Part shown: one piece after another, positions 1-13,800 of the stretch
Layout: each line of letters starts with the position of its first letter
How positions within the stretch are numbered: position 1 is the stretch's first letter
Origin: Salvator merianae
Taxonomy: Eukaryota > Chordata > Lepidosauria > Squamata > Teiidae
Assembly: GCA_003586115.2 (NCBI GenBank)
Contig: QVOM02000090.1
Coordinates: 13,824,427 to 13,888,426 of the forward strand
DNA: 64,000 bases
Direction: 5' to 3'
Notes under the pieces: generated by a model
What the model was told of the DNA's origin: nothing
Database searches by the model: none
What the model saw: the letters and a program-made list of their open reading frames with translations, nothing else
Made by a program: the position numbers and the translations under genes

Positions 1-3000
1 AGTTCCTAATTTATAAATTATGTCAAGTGTTGACGAACAGGGTGGGCTGGATTATCTCTTCCAGTAAAGGAATGTGCATGATAGCAGGAGATAGAAGGAT
101 GGATTTCCCTCCATTTTGCAGTGGTTTATGCCATGAATGTGAGAACCAACAGTTCCTTAAAATGGATAGATTCCCCCACAAAAAAAGAAACCACCGAAAG
201 GATGAAAAACAAAATCAGTTGAGCACCCTGAAAAAACTACGTCACTGTAATAATGTAAATATACCTCTATGTATTTCTGTTCTCAAATGTGTTAAAATGT
301 TGACATGCATATCGTTCGTAAGATGAATGGTCTCTAATGAACCAACAAATACATTTCAATATTGAAAAAAAAAAACCAGTCTGAAAAAGTGTGACTGAAG
401 CCAGACATGTTTTGACAATGTCTGCATATTCCTTGCAATAATTGGTTTTGCATACTTACAAATTTTGCTGGTGGTGTACCTTTCAATGATGTTTGTATTT
501 TATATTTTATGTTGTTTACTGTGATATTATATTCGCAGCTTTACGTCAACATTTTAGCAGATCTGAGAACAGAAATTCTTAGAGATATATTTACATTATG
601 ATGAATGTATTAAATGTGAGATTTCTCAATGTTTTTATTTATAATTTGTTTTTATTTTGTAAATGTAAAACTTAAGAAAAAACACATTATTACAGTGACG
701 TAAGTTTTTCAGAGTGCTTAATGGAAAAATCCTTAATGGTCAGGATTTGAGCTCTGCAGTAGATTTTAGACTGACAAGATCCAGGATGACAAACCATCCG
801 GACTCCATGAGCTCTGGCCAAGACAGAGAACAGTAGGGCAATGTTATGAGCCTGTGGTCAAGGTCCCCCTTCTGCTGGGATTGAGACTTCCTCTTTTATT
901 TATTTACTTAAAGCATTTCTAGATCACTTCTTCCTATCAAAATCTCAAAGCAGCTTATAAGAAACTTTACAAGCAAGGTTAAAAACAGCAGAACATAGAA
1001 ACACTAGCAAAACCTGGATGAGGTGGGTGTCTCAAGACAGACATTAATTCATGTCAGGAATGCCCAAGTGAATACATACATTTTCAATGTCCTCTGCAAC
1101 CTGTCAAGACCCCCATCCCGGTCAGACGCCAACCACTAAATCGAGAAAACTCCAGGCCACGCTGCGCCGCCTCTTGTCTCATTCACCTGCGTTCTTTGAG
1201 CAAGTCAGGTGTGGCAAGAATAAGGAGAAGCAGCAGCCATATCTGCAGTCCCACCCTGAAGACAGGCGTGCGGGATGCCATGCTGAATCAGGCGCTACTA
1301 AAGGCGCACCAGGGGGCTTCACAAGACTGCAAGCCCCCCCCCCCCCAGTTCAGCTGGCTTCCAGGGCCAGCTGCCCCTTGCAAAGCATCCAGCCTGATGC
1401 AACAATGGGACGATTGCTGGGGATGATAGAATCTGAGCCCAGTGCCAACCAAACGGCATATTAGCTGTTCTTGTTACGTGGCACCTTTGGGGAGTATGGA
1501 GGAAGGGCCCCTACTACTCCTTCGCAGCCATGAGCTGCAGGTCTCCCCCGCAATCAATCCCCATGTCTCTTCCAGATGGGAGTAGGGGGAGAAGCTTCTG
1601 CTCTCTGTCACTGAAAAGCAACCAAGAGATCGGAAAGCCAATTCAGCAGAAACAACCTATACTTAGAATAGGCAGGAATAGGGTCAGGCAGAGGGCGAGG
1701 ATTTTGAGTCTGTCTGCGTTATTATTTTTACAGTTCCCAGAGCCCTGGAAGACCAAGTATGATGTTGAGGTAATGAGGAACGACATGTATAATCACGCTT
1801 CTACGGCTGGGCTGGGCCCAACAGGCACAGATTCCCTCTGATCGTTGGATGCACAGACCTTTCCAAACCAAACTCTGAACTCCCTGCCAGACCCGCCTCA
1901 CGCTGCTTTACGTTCAGTAGAGAGCGATGCTCAGATGCCAGGGTTGCAACCCACAAAGGCTACCAAGCTGATCCTCACTCATGCCAGAAAGCCAACAGTA
2001 CAGACACCAACTTTCAAAAGAAAAGCCATCAGAGAGTCCCACTGCAAGGTTAGAAACCCAAGGCCATGTGTAACCTCCCAAACCCCTGTGAAATGAAGGT
2101 ATGGGGAAAGGACCAGCATCTCAGGAAAGAGTTGGCTGAAAGGACACTGGATAAGACTGAAGAAGACTTTTGCACGACCCAGGGAGGCACCCAAAAGCTC
2201 CAAAATGTTTTGCAAAATAACGCACCTGCAGAAGTGTGACGTGATGGAAACTGGGAAGAAAAAATCAGTGCATCTGCATCCTACTGCAACTGACTATGGT
2301 TGAAAAGGATTTCTTAAGGTACCTATGACTGTCAGGGCACACTGAGCCCAAACTTCCCCAGACTCCAACACCTAGGCAGAGTTTGACCTGGATGCAGTTC
2401 AGCTACAAGCAGAGAGCTGCTGCAGCTCCACACATTGTAAAGGCCTCCAAATTTTGTTGGAATGTTCCCAGAGAGTGTGCTTATTGAACAGCACATAAAG
2501 ACTTTTTAAAGAATACAGTGCAACCTCGCGTGTTCTCAACCTCAGATGCACATAAATTAAACTCATACAAATGCAAACTAAGCACGGCTCTTCTTGCGTT
2601 TTTATTACCACCAGTATATAAACAGCACTAAATTAAAAAATAAGCCTGATGCGCTACAGTGACAGAAATGTGTTCTTAACTGAAATATTTCACCCTGTGT
2701 GTTGCTCAGACAGACTCCCAAGGGATCCTGGAATTAGGATGCCAAAGACAAAGCAAAAAAAAAGAAACAGACAACAAAAAAATGTTCAAATGCTTGACAA
2801 CAATAATTTTTTTGTCCAGTGTGGAAGGATAGAAAACCAGTAGGGAAAATGTTCTATGATCTATCTGAGAAGACGTTCCACACTCATACCATTTCACCCC
2901 CACATTGGGTTATTACTGAACTATTAGCCATAAAAATTGGCAAACAGAGAAACATCCAATAATATGTCCAGGCTACATCCTTCTCAACCTACTGTTTTCA

Positions 3001-3532
3001 GGGAAGGTATCAATTTCTTGACTCCCCAACAGTGTGACCCAGATACTAAAATCTGAGTGACACAGCGGCTATAGCTGGGTTTGTCCCCTACCTGCCTGGG
3101 TCCACTCCTTGTCTTGCCTTCTCCCATCTGCTGCTTTTATTAATAGCTGCCAGGCTCAGCAGCTACAGCTGGGTTTGTCTGTGTCTGCCCAAGTCCTCTC
3201 CTTGCATATATTCCATTGAAAATAAGGCCTTTTCATAGGTAAAAACACAGCAAAGCACAAACGCTTGATCACATTGTTTGCCTTCACAAGTTGGAGACTG
3301 ATTTGATTTGATCAAAACTTTGGAAATCTGAAAAACCAGGTTTTCTTTTCGCAAACATTTGTGAACGTGAAATATTCAACTAATTTGCAAATGCAAGTTG
3401 AATGTGCTTGTCTTTATTCCCAATAGTACCCCTTCTTTCAGCTGTCCATAACAAGCCCAGTCTGCACAAACTTAACATGCAGCTTCAGGCTCACAGCAAA
3501 GAAGCCAAGCTGAAGAATTTGCTCCCACTTAC
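1..3532. other. ADGRD1 intron (window edge)
   Basis: AT-rich sequence with short poly-A and poly-C runs (C run near 1337-1346). The segment 895-990 resembles the A/T-rich tail of an old LINE or SINE. I see no exon on either strand. Confidence 0.6.
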
Positions 3533-3674
3533 CAGTGTGTGTTTCAGATGGATGGTAATGAGAGGAGAAGCTGACAAATTATGGGACAAAGTAGGTAGAG
3601 GCTCCACTTTTAGGGAAATAAGGTAGCTAGTTGCAGAAATCATACAGTCCTCACAAGCAGCTGCTTCAGGAATC
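3533..3674 (-). CDS. ADGRD1: ADGRD1 exon 14 (GAIN domain)
   Basis: 142 nt, phase 2 to 0. It contains [40 protein letters not shown] and a final L; human [40 protein letters not shown]. Acceptor TTTCTTTTCAG, donor GTAAGT. This is the last ADGRD1 exon I can find; the next human exon (VFVYCAFLDF, then the GPS) is not in 1-3532. Confidence 0.95.
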
Positions 3675-6600
3675 CTGAAAAGAAAAATCACATTGATTGT
3701 TGTTTGTTTCACATCTAAAAACCTTTAAAATAACACTAAGGAAGTGCAGAAGGGAGGCTCCTAGTACACTTGCTGGTCCAGTACACAGGCTAGTGCAGAA
3801 CCACCTTTTGATCCTAAGAACCTAAGAGGAACCCTGCTGGATCAGGCCACAGCCCATCTAGTACAGCATCCCTTCTCACCCAGTGGCCCACCCATTGCTT
3901 CTGGGCATCTCAAGCAGAAGACGAAGGCAAAACCTTCACCTGCTCTCCACTCCCTGCAAATGGCCTTGAGAGGCATCCTGCCTGCCTCTCCAAACTGGAG
4001 GCCATACCTGGGCATCCATCATAGTAGCCATTGATACTCCTGACCTCCATGAATTTGTCCAATCTGTTTTTAAAGCTAAAGCAATTTCTTGCGCTCACCT
4101 ACAGATAGCTCAAATGTTCTCCTCTATCCTAAAACTTACCAAACATAACAAAATAAAGAAAAAGATTTCAATAGAACTGCTGGAAATTATTTAAGACTTG
4201 GACACTGGGCTATGCTCAGAAAGCCCACTTAAATCCTGTTGACTTTGATGAGATTTATGCATATCAGTTGGACATGTAGCTCTCAAATGTGAAGCCCAGC
4301 AGGTGGCCAATCCAACAGGATCAGAGCCTTAACATCTGCTCAAAGAGTTATGCTGTAACATTTCCTTTTGCTTCAGAATGTTGGTTCTTGAAAAGCTTTG
4401 GAGCAGGATTGTAAAAATGATGTCACGCAAGACCGCTTTATGCAGGGGACGGCTGTATGAAACCTCTTGAGGTCTTCAAACATGTGAGTATTGTAGAATC
4501 ATGGAGAACCTCCTGGGTTTTCCCTCCGTGCCACCACTGATTTATGTTGGCAGACTGGGTCTCGCCTCTGCAATGCCTTGGCGTAATATTGTTATTCCCC
4601 TAATTCCTAGTTTTCCATGGATGGCAAAAACCTCCACAACATGGTTTTGCAGAAGTCAGTGGTTTGTGTCATCTACAATAACGGAGGGACCTTCCAGTTG
4701 GCTGTCTTAAGAAAACTTACTCGGTTTGTGATATTTTCTAGGTTTCTTTATACAACAACCTTCTGTCATTACAGGCATAATATCTGCAGGACAGGATCAC
4801 CTTAAGTGCCTGAAAATAAATCTCAGCAAAATGAGGGGGACAAAGGGAAAACTTCCCACCACGAAAGCTCACTACTCAGAGAGAGATATTTTTCAAATGA
4901 TCATTCTGGCACGATCCTTATGGTCCTATTATGAAAGAGGCCCATCTTGTCCAGAAAGTGTTTGCTTCTCAAAGATAGCATAATTCAAACCAGGATGCGG
5001 AGGGAAGGCAAACTGACTTACCCCCTCATTAGAAAGCCTGCCAGTGACGGTATTTTCCTAGCCTGGAGGAATTTTGACAAGCAATGCTTAAATAATAATG
5101 TTGTTTTCACTTAAAAAAATAAAGAAGAGGCCCAGAGTTTCTCTTGAACTTCATTCTGAGGCAGCAGCAAGGCAAAGATGGAGTTCTAGCAATACCTGAA
5201 TATTTTATTTATTGATTGATTGATTGCTTAAGATCCCAAAGCAGATCACAACATAAAAAAAGGGAAAAAAATCAAACCAAGCTATACCTCAAACCCCTAA
5301 ATTCCTCAAAATATATTAAACTAAATAAAATACAGAAGATTTTTTTTTAAAGCTATTAAAAACAGATAGGTAGATGACTAAGAAAGTGGTAGATCTTTTT
5401 AAAAAGGTCTACCACTGTCCCGGTCTAGGTGCCAATTTTGGGCCGCCTAGATTTGGCTACCACTCCAACCAATGACAATACTAGCAGGGGGTGTGGCCTC
5501 CCGGAAGCCAGCCCACCATACGTAAGGGAGGTCTCTGGACCTCTTTCTGAACTGGCTTAAGGGGAGATTCAGAAAGGTACACTGTCCATCCTGGACGCCT
5601 TCACTTTACTTTAGTTGTTTTCTGCTCTTGATCTTCTGATCTTCTAGGACTGTAATCTTAAGCCTTCTGCTGTGTCAGAGGATCAAAGGAGAGTTTGCTC
5701 TAATCCAAGGCCAGGCTCCAGACACAGTCTTGCTCCTCCACCCATCCCACAAATCAAGCCACTCCTGCCCAGCTCTTCCCAGCTGCCCTGTCGCCTGACT
5801 ATAGATACTGCAGCTCTTAAAGGAGGGGAATCTCTCCCCATCGCTTGGAATGTTACACCCTTCTTGTGGGATGGGTGTGGGCTTTGCGAGTCGGTCGGAA
5901 GTTCTGGGAACAGATCCAGCAAGGGAAAGTGAACTAAACCAACTTGAAAGTTGAATCAGCTGCTCCACTGTTTTGAGGTCTTCCATTATATGGAAAAAAA
6001 GAGAACTATAGCAGCATCCCTGTACCTTCCCCACCTGCTTTCATACCAAACTGCAAACCAACACACTACAAAATTCAGTGTTTCCTACAGTTTTCTGATA
6101 AAAAGAGGCCCAAATGTGTCAGAGAAAGGGCTAAATGAATATGTCATATTCCATTGCTTGTGTTGTCAGTTTAAAAATTGTATAGGCTTCATATCTATCT
6201 TGTGGCTTTTTAGAAAATTGTCTAATGGATATACAGTTGCAAGCCATTTCTCCTTTGCTACCTCACCCTATTTTGATTTTTCACTCATATGAAAACTTTT
6301 GAGCAAGTGCTTCCCTAAAAATACTTCCCTAAAAGACTGGTTTTGTGTGAGAGCTGCATTACAAAATTCAGCAGCCAATGAATTTCCAAGGATACTTTAC
6401 TTTTGATTTGCCTGTTCATCTTCAGAGTGAAAATTTTGAAAGCAAATGAAACAAATTTCTCCCTCTAGCAGAAAGGATCTCTTTGATTTTGATCAGCAAC
6501 TAGCAGGAAATGTACCCATTTTAAGGTCCATGGAAGCTCTTACCCCTGGGAAAAGAATTATGGAAGTATTAACAGAGCTTGTGGGTGCAGTTTGCTTCCT

Positions 6601-9600
6601 CTTCAAGTATTCTCGATTATTCCTTATTGTGCATGAAAAAGGAAAGCTGTAAGAGCTCACTAGATCACTTGTTCCCTTCACACATACCATAGATGGGAAG
6701 AAACTTTATTATTTGCAATCAGGTTGACATATTTTCAGACTCACTTTGTTTCCATAGGTTTGATATCACAGAAGTACTGGTGTACAGTATGGTACAGTAG
6801 TCCTATAATGGTCACCCAGGCTGTAAGCAAGAAAGGGGAGAAAACTGTTATTTTATGTCACTGTTAAGACTGAGAATAAAGGCACACAAACCCACACATA
6901 CACACAAATACTGTGTTTGTGCAGCTGTTGACAGTATGGAGGCCTGGAGGACCCGCAAATAGCAATTGCCCCCTTTCCGTGGGTTCCGAACACCCACCCT
7001 TAAAGCGACAGGCTGCTGATGGATTGCCAAGAAAGCTGCATAGAGGTATCCATGAAGTCAGCAGCAATCAATCCTAACTCAAACAGATCTTTATACACAC
7101 ACACATATGATAAGAATATATATATTTGCCAGAGTATAGGTCAATGTTGTGGGTGGGGTTAATTGGAAACCTATCTGCCTATTCACAGACAGAGTGATTC
7201 ATCTAAATATAGCTTATGGATGGAGTATTAGAATAATAAACAGAACTAAAACAACTTGTTTTTCAGGCCCTGTAAACTCACAGCTCTTCTAATGGGTATA
7301 AAAATGTGAGCTGACAAGTACTGGCTATACTTTAAAATAACAGCAGTGGATAATTTGTTGGGATTGCTTTGTCTGTTGTCCAACCCCTAGGATGTGCTCG
7401 CTTCAGTTCTTAAATATTTTTGGGGCTTATTCTTGGCACTTCATTTGTTAGAATTCAGATCTGATCTTCATAAATATTGTTTTAAATACTGTTTTTTTTA
7501 ATTTCCTTTTTTATTTTTAAAAATCCTACTCCCCACTCCCTCGTTCCCTTTTTAGAACTGTTTCTTATTTTACAGTGAACATGTGGAAGCCCTTTGAATT
7601 GTGCAGGAACTAAGGAGGTGAGTCAAGCAACCCTAGGAGGTTTTTTATTGCTTCTGGCTCAAAGCCTGAACTTCAGATTGACTTCACGTTCCAGCCTTCC
7701 TCCTAAATTCCTCTTTATAGTACAGCATTCCTGTCCAAAGCTCTCTCTCCTCCCATTTAGCCTGCAAAGAGAAGCAAGACGCACCACACCTTTTTTGTTG
7801 AGTACCATTAAGTTGGATCTGACTCTCAGCTGATTACACAGACGCCTCCGTAGCCTTCTCTAGGCAGTTCTCTTAACAGAAGTGGTTTGCTCCTGCCTAG
7901 TTCCAGGGAGAGGCTGGGATTGAAGTTGTGACCCCAGGCTCTGCAGTGCATTTGCTTCACCATTGAGCAAATTATAGGGTAGCATCCTAAGCATTCAGCC
8001 GTGGCTAGTGCCCACTGTAGCTAGTGGGGCAGAAGGCAAGACAACGAAAAGGGAACAGCACTAGCAAACGTCTTCTGCAAGGTTCAGACCTGAGCTGCAT
8101 GGCTATGGCTACACAGGGCTTTCTAACGGGCATCAGCTGAAATCTGCCATCTACCCGCCTACTAAAGAAATCTGTTTCCGTTCTTCTTTGCAACTGCTGT
8201 GTGTGCAGCAAGGATGGACCATGTTGACTCTGCTTGAACTCAGCCGGTAAGGGAGACACCATCGTTTGCCTAGGAGACTGGGTCAGCCATTGCACTGCAC
8301 TTTCCACAAGGTAGCATTTTTTTTCTGACTTTAAGCCAAACATTTGTAAAGTAAGCCAACAACTTTGGTGGAGCATGATGGTAGACCATTGCGTGAGATC
8401 AAGCACACAGGTGACTGGGCTCCCAACTCCCATCCATTCCAGGCAACAAGCCAAGGATAAAGGACCCCCACCAGCATCTGCGGAACCAATGTTGGGTACC
8501 CAGGAATGACAGTCATATGCCCAATTAAAAAGAGACAGGAAGTCCTCAGCCATTCCTTCCTCTTTGGTGCATCCTTCTGTTACCTTTGTACTGAAAAGCT
8601 TCACTGGGAATGGAAATATAACTCTGCCCTTGCAGGGGGAAGCGATAGTAAGGCACATTCAAGCGCTGGGGAGGCACCTTGATCAGAGAGTAATCTATAC
8701 AATAATGCAAACACGGACAAAAGAAAAAAAGAATAAGAATAAGGAGAGAAAGCATTCAACCAATCACATTTATTACTTTGAGTTTAAAAAAAAAAGCAGG
8801 AAAAAATGGTTTACTCTGTTTAATACCTTCTACAAATCTCGTTCTTTTGCACAAAGCTGAGAAGGAATTAATGTTAAGGTTTTATATTTTGGGGAAAGAA
8901 ATTAAGGGGGAGTTGACTTTCTGCAGCAGGCAGGAAGTAATGGAAAACAAGCAAGTGGTCAGACTTGTCCCTGTTTGTTCGTTCTGTGGCCCAGTCTGAA
9001 CACTAGCAGATATTTGAAATTGCCCTTCATAATGTTTGAGGTCACTGATACACTCTCAGTGTGACAGGAATCATATAACCCATATAAAGATTCCACTCTG
9101 TTCAAAAGGGCACTACATCATGGGTGTAATCAGGCATGCTTAAAGGGTGCTCCCTGGGAAAACTGGAATCAGGGATGCCAGATATTTTACCCCTACATGT
9201 GCCTTACCCCATCCCAAAGCCTAGAGATGGTCACCTTTTCCTCATACCAGGAATAATAACATTGAGGTTGACTCTTGTTTTGGTCAAATTGAGCGGGAAG
9301 CTACAGAGGCACATGTAGCCAATCACAGCCTGGAAATGACTGCAATAAGTGACCAATCAGAAAGAGAGAAGCCGCCAACTGGCCATTGCAAAAATCAAAC
9401 ACATAAAGCCCATAACTGCCTGAGCAATGCTTGTGCAATTGAGACATATTTTCCTCCTTTCCTGCTCCAACTCTGCAGACTGCCTTATAATGAATGCTAT
9501 TGTTCTGTCCTGCTTTAAATAAGTGAGAAATACTTCCTGTTTCTTGTCAGCAGCTGAAACACTGCAGGCCTGAAATTGACCTATTCAGTTTATCCGGTCT

Positions 9601-10789
9601 TCAAGTTGTGGGCAGATGCTGTACAGGACAAACAAATCTCACCCGCCACAGGTGACGTTCCTTCCACCGCGAGAGAGGATGTGTTTCCTTCCAAGTTGTA
9701 GGCCATGTGAAACATCACACTGTCAACTGTTTCAACTAACTCTGTGGTCATGGTTGCCGTCTAGATGCAATCAGGCAAGGAAAGAGTCGTTAGGAAAAAG
9801 CACATCGGAGGACAGGCTTGTGAAATAAGCTTTGCTTCCCAGAGACCTATTGCAGGGTAATTCTGAAGGCCATTTGCAGGGAATCAAGAGCAGATGAAGA
9901 TTCTGCCTTTGTCCTCTGCTTGAGATGCCCAGAAGCAGTTGGTGAGTGACTGCGTGAGACAGGATGTTGGACTAGATGGGCTGTGGTCTGATCCAGCAGG
10001 GCTCCTCTTATAGACAAATTCATGGAGGTCAGGCGCATCAATAGCTATTAGAATGGATGCCCAGATGTTGCCTCCAGGCTGGAGAGACAGGCAGGATGTC
10101 TCTAAAGGCCATTTGCAGGGAGTCGAGAGCAGGTGAAGATTTTGCCTTTGCCTTCTGCTTGAGAATGCCCAGAAGCAGTTGGTGGGCCACTGTGTGAGAT
10201 GAGATGATGGATTAGATGGGCTATGGCCTGATCCTGCAAGGGTCCTCTTATGTTCTTATGAGGCAAAGGAACAGCCTGGCAGAGAGGCATGCAGCTATTA
10301 GTAGTCTAAAAGCAGCTCAGTCAATTTCTCAGACTGAGGAACCATCTAGAAAGAGTGGCACTTATAAGATCTTGCAGAATCTTGGCAGCTCTTTGCACCA
10401 CCTCAGAACCAGCACAGCATAGTAGGGAAAGGGTTGGCTTCAACTCAAGAACCCCAGAGTTCAAATCCCCCACCCAGCTGTGAAAATTTCCTGGGTGACC
10501 TTGGGCCAATCCCCACCTCTCAGTCTAGCCTGCCTTGCAAGAACAAATGGACAGGGGTGTGTCATAACATACAACACCTTGAGTCTTCAGTAAAAAACAA
10601 ACAAAACCAAGGCATAAATAACATAAATAAATGCATGAATAAATAAAGGTGGCAGTGCCCTCAAGCATTACCTGTGATACGTCAATCCACCCCGGTAATA
10701 AAAGCACGCTTTCCACGGTCTCAAGGAAAACCTGCAAAAATAATATCCAGGTTATTTTGTCTCGTTCATACCCTGCCAGTATGATCAGG

Positions 10790-10853
<64 letters not shown>

Positions 10854-13800
10854 CCTTCCTTCCTTTCTTCCTTCCCTCCCTCCCTAGGAAAATAGCCTTT
10901 GTAGGCAAGAGTGCCCATTCAGTTGATACATATTTGCCACAAGTGAAAATAAATTATTATTTAAAATAATAAACACAAATTCATGTATGTGACAGACAAG
11001 CCTCATCGGCTGAGACTGATCCCATTAGATATTGTGCAGTAATATTTTTAAAGCAATAGAGTATTTATTGATGCTTACAGAACAATAAAACTACGATTAC
11101 ATTAGCATTCATTTATTCCCCTGCTCAAGATACTGAAACCCATTTAGAAATTTTATGAAACTGAATTAAACTGGAGAATGGAGGGCAGATGCCTTTAGAA
11201 TCTAAATAAGGTACCAATCCCTCCATCCACCTCCCCAAAAGTTGTAATTTTTAAAAGAAGCATCTGCTTCAGGATGTAGACCCAGAACTCTTCCACTCGC
11301 TAAAGATGCCAAAGCCCTCCCCATCCTGCAACAGCACGCCCTCATTACATTTCTCTTTCCAATATTGCATTAATTTGGTTGGTTTCAGTATGGCATGACA
11401 GTCACAGAAAACATGGTACAGAAGCAAAAAAAGCCTCCATCCTTTATCTGAGCATATTCAGATAGGTTGTCTAAGGATGCCTCCAGATGGAAGCAGACAA
11501 CTGTGGGATTTTGTTTGATCCAGCTAGTGCACTTCACTGCCCCTGCCGGCTCTTTCTGTTATTGTTCCTGTTTGAAATACTCGGATGCTAGCCAAGCACT
11601 TTCCCCACGCTAGGCTAACATCCAGGTATTTCAAACAGGAACAATAATGCAAGGAGCCAGCAGACAGGGGTAAGCCATTGCTATTACAGGAAACTCAGTG
11701 TTGTTGCCAGATTTCCCGTAATACTGATGTTTCAGGATATTACCTTGCTATCCCTGGTCCAGACAGATTTAGGAGAAAAACTGTATCACATCTAGTGTGG
11801 GATCACAGAAACGATGCTACTGCTGGACATTTCTTCCCACAGAGATCATGAGACAATGGCACTGGCTGAAGGTTTCACTTTTGCACACTCAAAATGGTAC
11901 CCAGTTTGACTGCCTCATTTCACTTCACCTTGTCTGCTCCAGATTCCCTATCCATTGGCTTCAGCTGCCTCCCATTTTACATGGCAGTGAATGACCCTGC
12001 TTGATTTTCAGGAGCACCTTGGCATGGTATGAGCAAAATCATAAGGCCCCCAGCCTGCTGAATCACAGATCCAGTCCAACTCAGCATATTTTCTAACACC
12101 AGCAATTTCCTTAAGAACTCAGATGCACTGAATCTACCGATGTAAATAATGTCAAGTCTATTTTGACATTTGGAGAATAAATTCAGGACACAGGCAAAAA
12201 AGGGGGAGCAGTGCAGGGGAAAGAACAAACATTCTGTATAGTCTCCCTTTGTTTGAGCAAATAATCCTCGTCTCTGCAACCATTACCCATTGATCTAACA
12301 GCACAATCGCTGTCAAAAATCACATCCGAGCAGATTATTCTCCAAGCCTGCATTAAAAGGAACTTAATCCAGAGGCAGTTAGCATCAATGCTGGAGTTTT
12401 GTTAGCAGAAAGTAACTTCTCGACCCCATGGCTCAGTCAAATCCTCCAGGCGACGTTCACCATAACACACAAAGAAAATAGGAAGGCTCAGTCGCGGGAG
12501 CTGTTTAGCTCACCGGCATGACAGGGCCGACACTGGAAAATTCGCAAAGGTTGGCACAAATTCTGCCTGAGAGGTAGAATGTAGTGAACAATGTCTGCTG
12601 CAGGGCTGCCTCGAAACCACATCCGACAGTTGGATCCAAAGGGCCAACAGCTCCCTGCGGAACCAAAGCCATTGGTTCCACTTCATCTTCAAAGCAATCA
12701 GAGCCAATATGGACAGGTATTTTGGCCTGTCCGTTCTCATAGATCTGATAGGGATCTACCTATCACGGAGCTGTCCACAAGCCACAACTGGCTTTGCTTC
12801 ATGTGCCTCAAGGACTCCATCTTGGGCAGCAGTTTCAATACCTGCCCCTTCAAGAGCCAATGGCTGACCACCCTGCCCCATAAAGCCCCACCTCAGAGAT
12901 CAGGTAATCCTGTTAAACTCTCCTATGGGTAGGAGAGTTAGGACTGACAAGGGGAAGTATTTTTTCACCCAGAGGGTCGTCGGTCTGTGGAATTTATTAC
13001 CGGATGAGGTGGTGACAGCCATCAGCCTGGATAGCTTTAAGAAGGGATTGGACAGATTCATGGAGGTCAGGTGCATCAATGGCTACTAGAATGGATGCCT
13101 AGATACTGCCTCCAGGTTGGAAAGACAGGCAGGATGCCTCTAAAGGCCATTTGCGGGGAGGCAAGAGCAGGTGAAGGTTTTGCCTTTATCTTCTACTTGA
13201 GAATGCCTAGAAGCAATTGGTGGGCCACTGTGTGAAACAGAATACTGGACTGGATGGGCCGTGGCCTGATCCAGCAAGGCTCCTCTTATGTTCTTATGTT
13301 CTGTTCTGTTCACCTATTTTTCATGGAAATTCACAAACTGGCCCACTCACGCACAAACACTCCATTGGTCTCGACCTGCCTTGACACACAAGTAAGAGTT
13401 ATAAAAATCTAAACTCCTAACTATATTTGTAATCTCATAAACCATATTGCTGATATTCTTTGCCAACATGAACATATACTGCACATAAAAAAAAAAAAAT
13501 ACTATACATACATACTTTATTCCTACAGACTGGGTTGTGAGTATCTTTTATTTTAATTAAATGACTTTGCAGAATTAATTACACCTTCTCCTTCTATCTC
13601 CACACCGTTATTCTGAGTCTACACGTATAGCCTCCCATCCCTGTGGCTAGCTCTACAAACAGCTTTATTTATTTGATTAAGAGCCGAGGGAAATTTACCT
13701 TAGCACATTAACTAACAGGTGAAGAAAATTTGCCTCAGCAAATTGATAAATTACCTCAGTAAATTGACTCCCAGGTGAAAGAAATTTACCTCCGTAAACT

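Noticed and set aside
8331..8400. Minus-strand [13 protein letters not shown], resembling the human ADGRD1 word VVGLLYH
   Set aside because: It runs into a stop with no donor. A far better exon (6745-6820, IIGLLYH with correct phases) was found, so this is chance similarity.
8005..8658. 217-codon minus-strand open frame
   Set aside because: It overlaps ADGRD1 exon 12 in the wrong frame and has no family motif.
10790..10851. CRISPR-like direct repeats
   Set aside because: Simple tetranucleotide microsatellite without spacers in a vertebrate genome.
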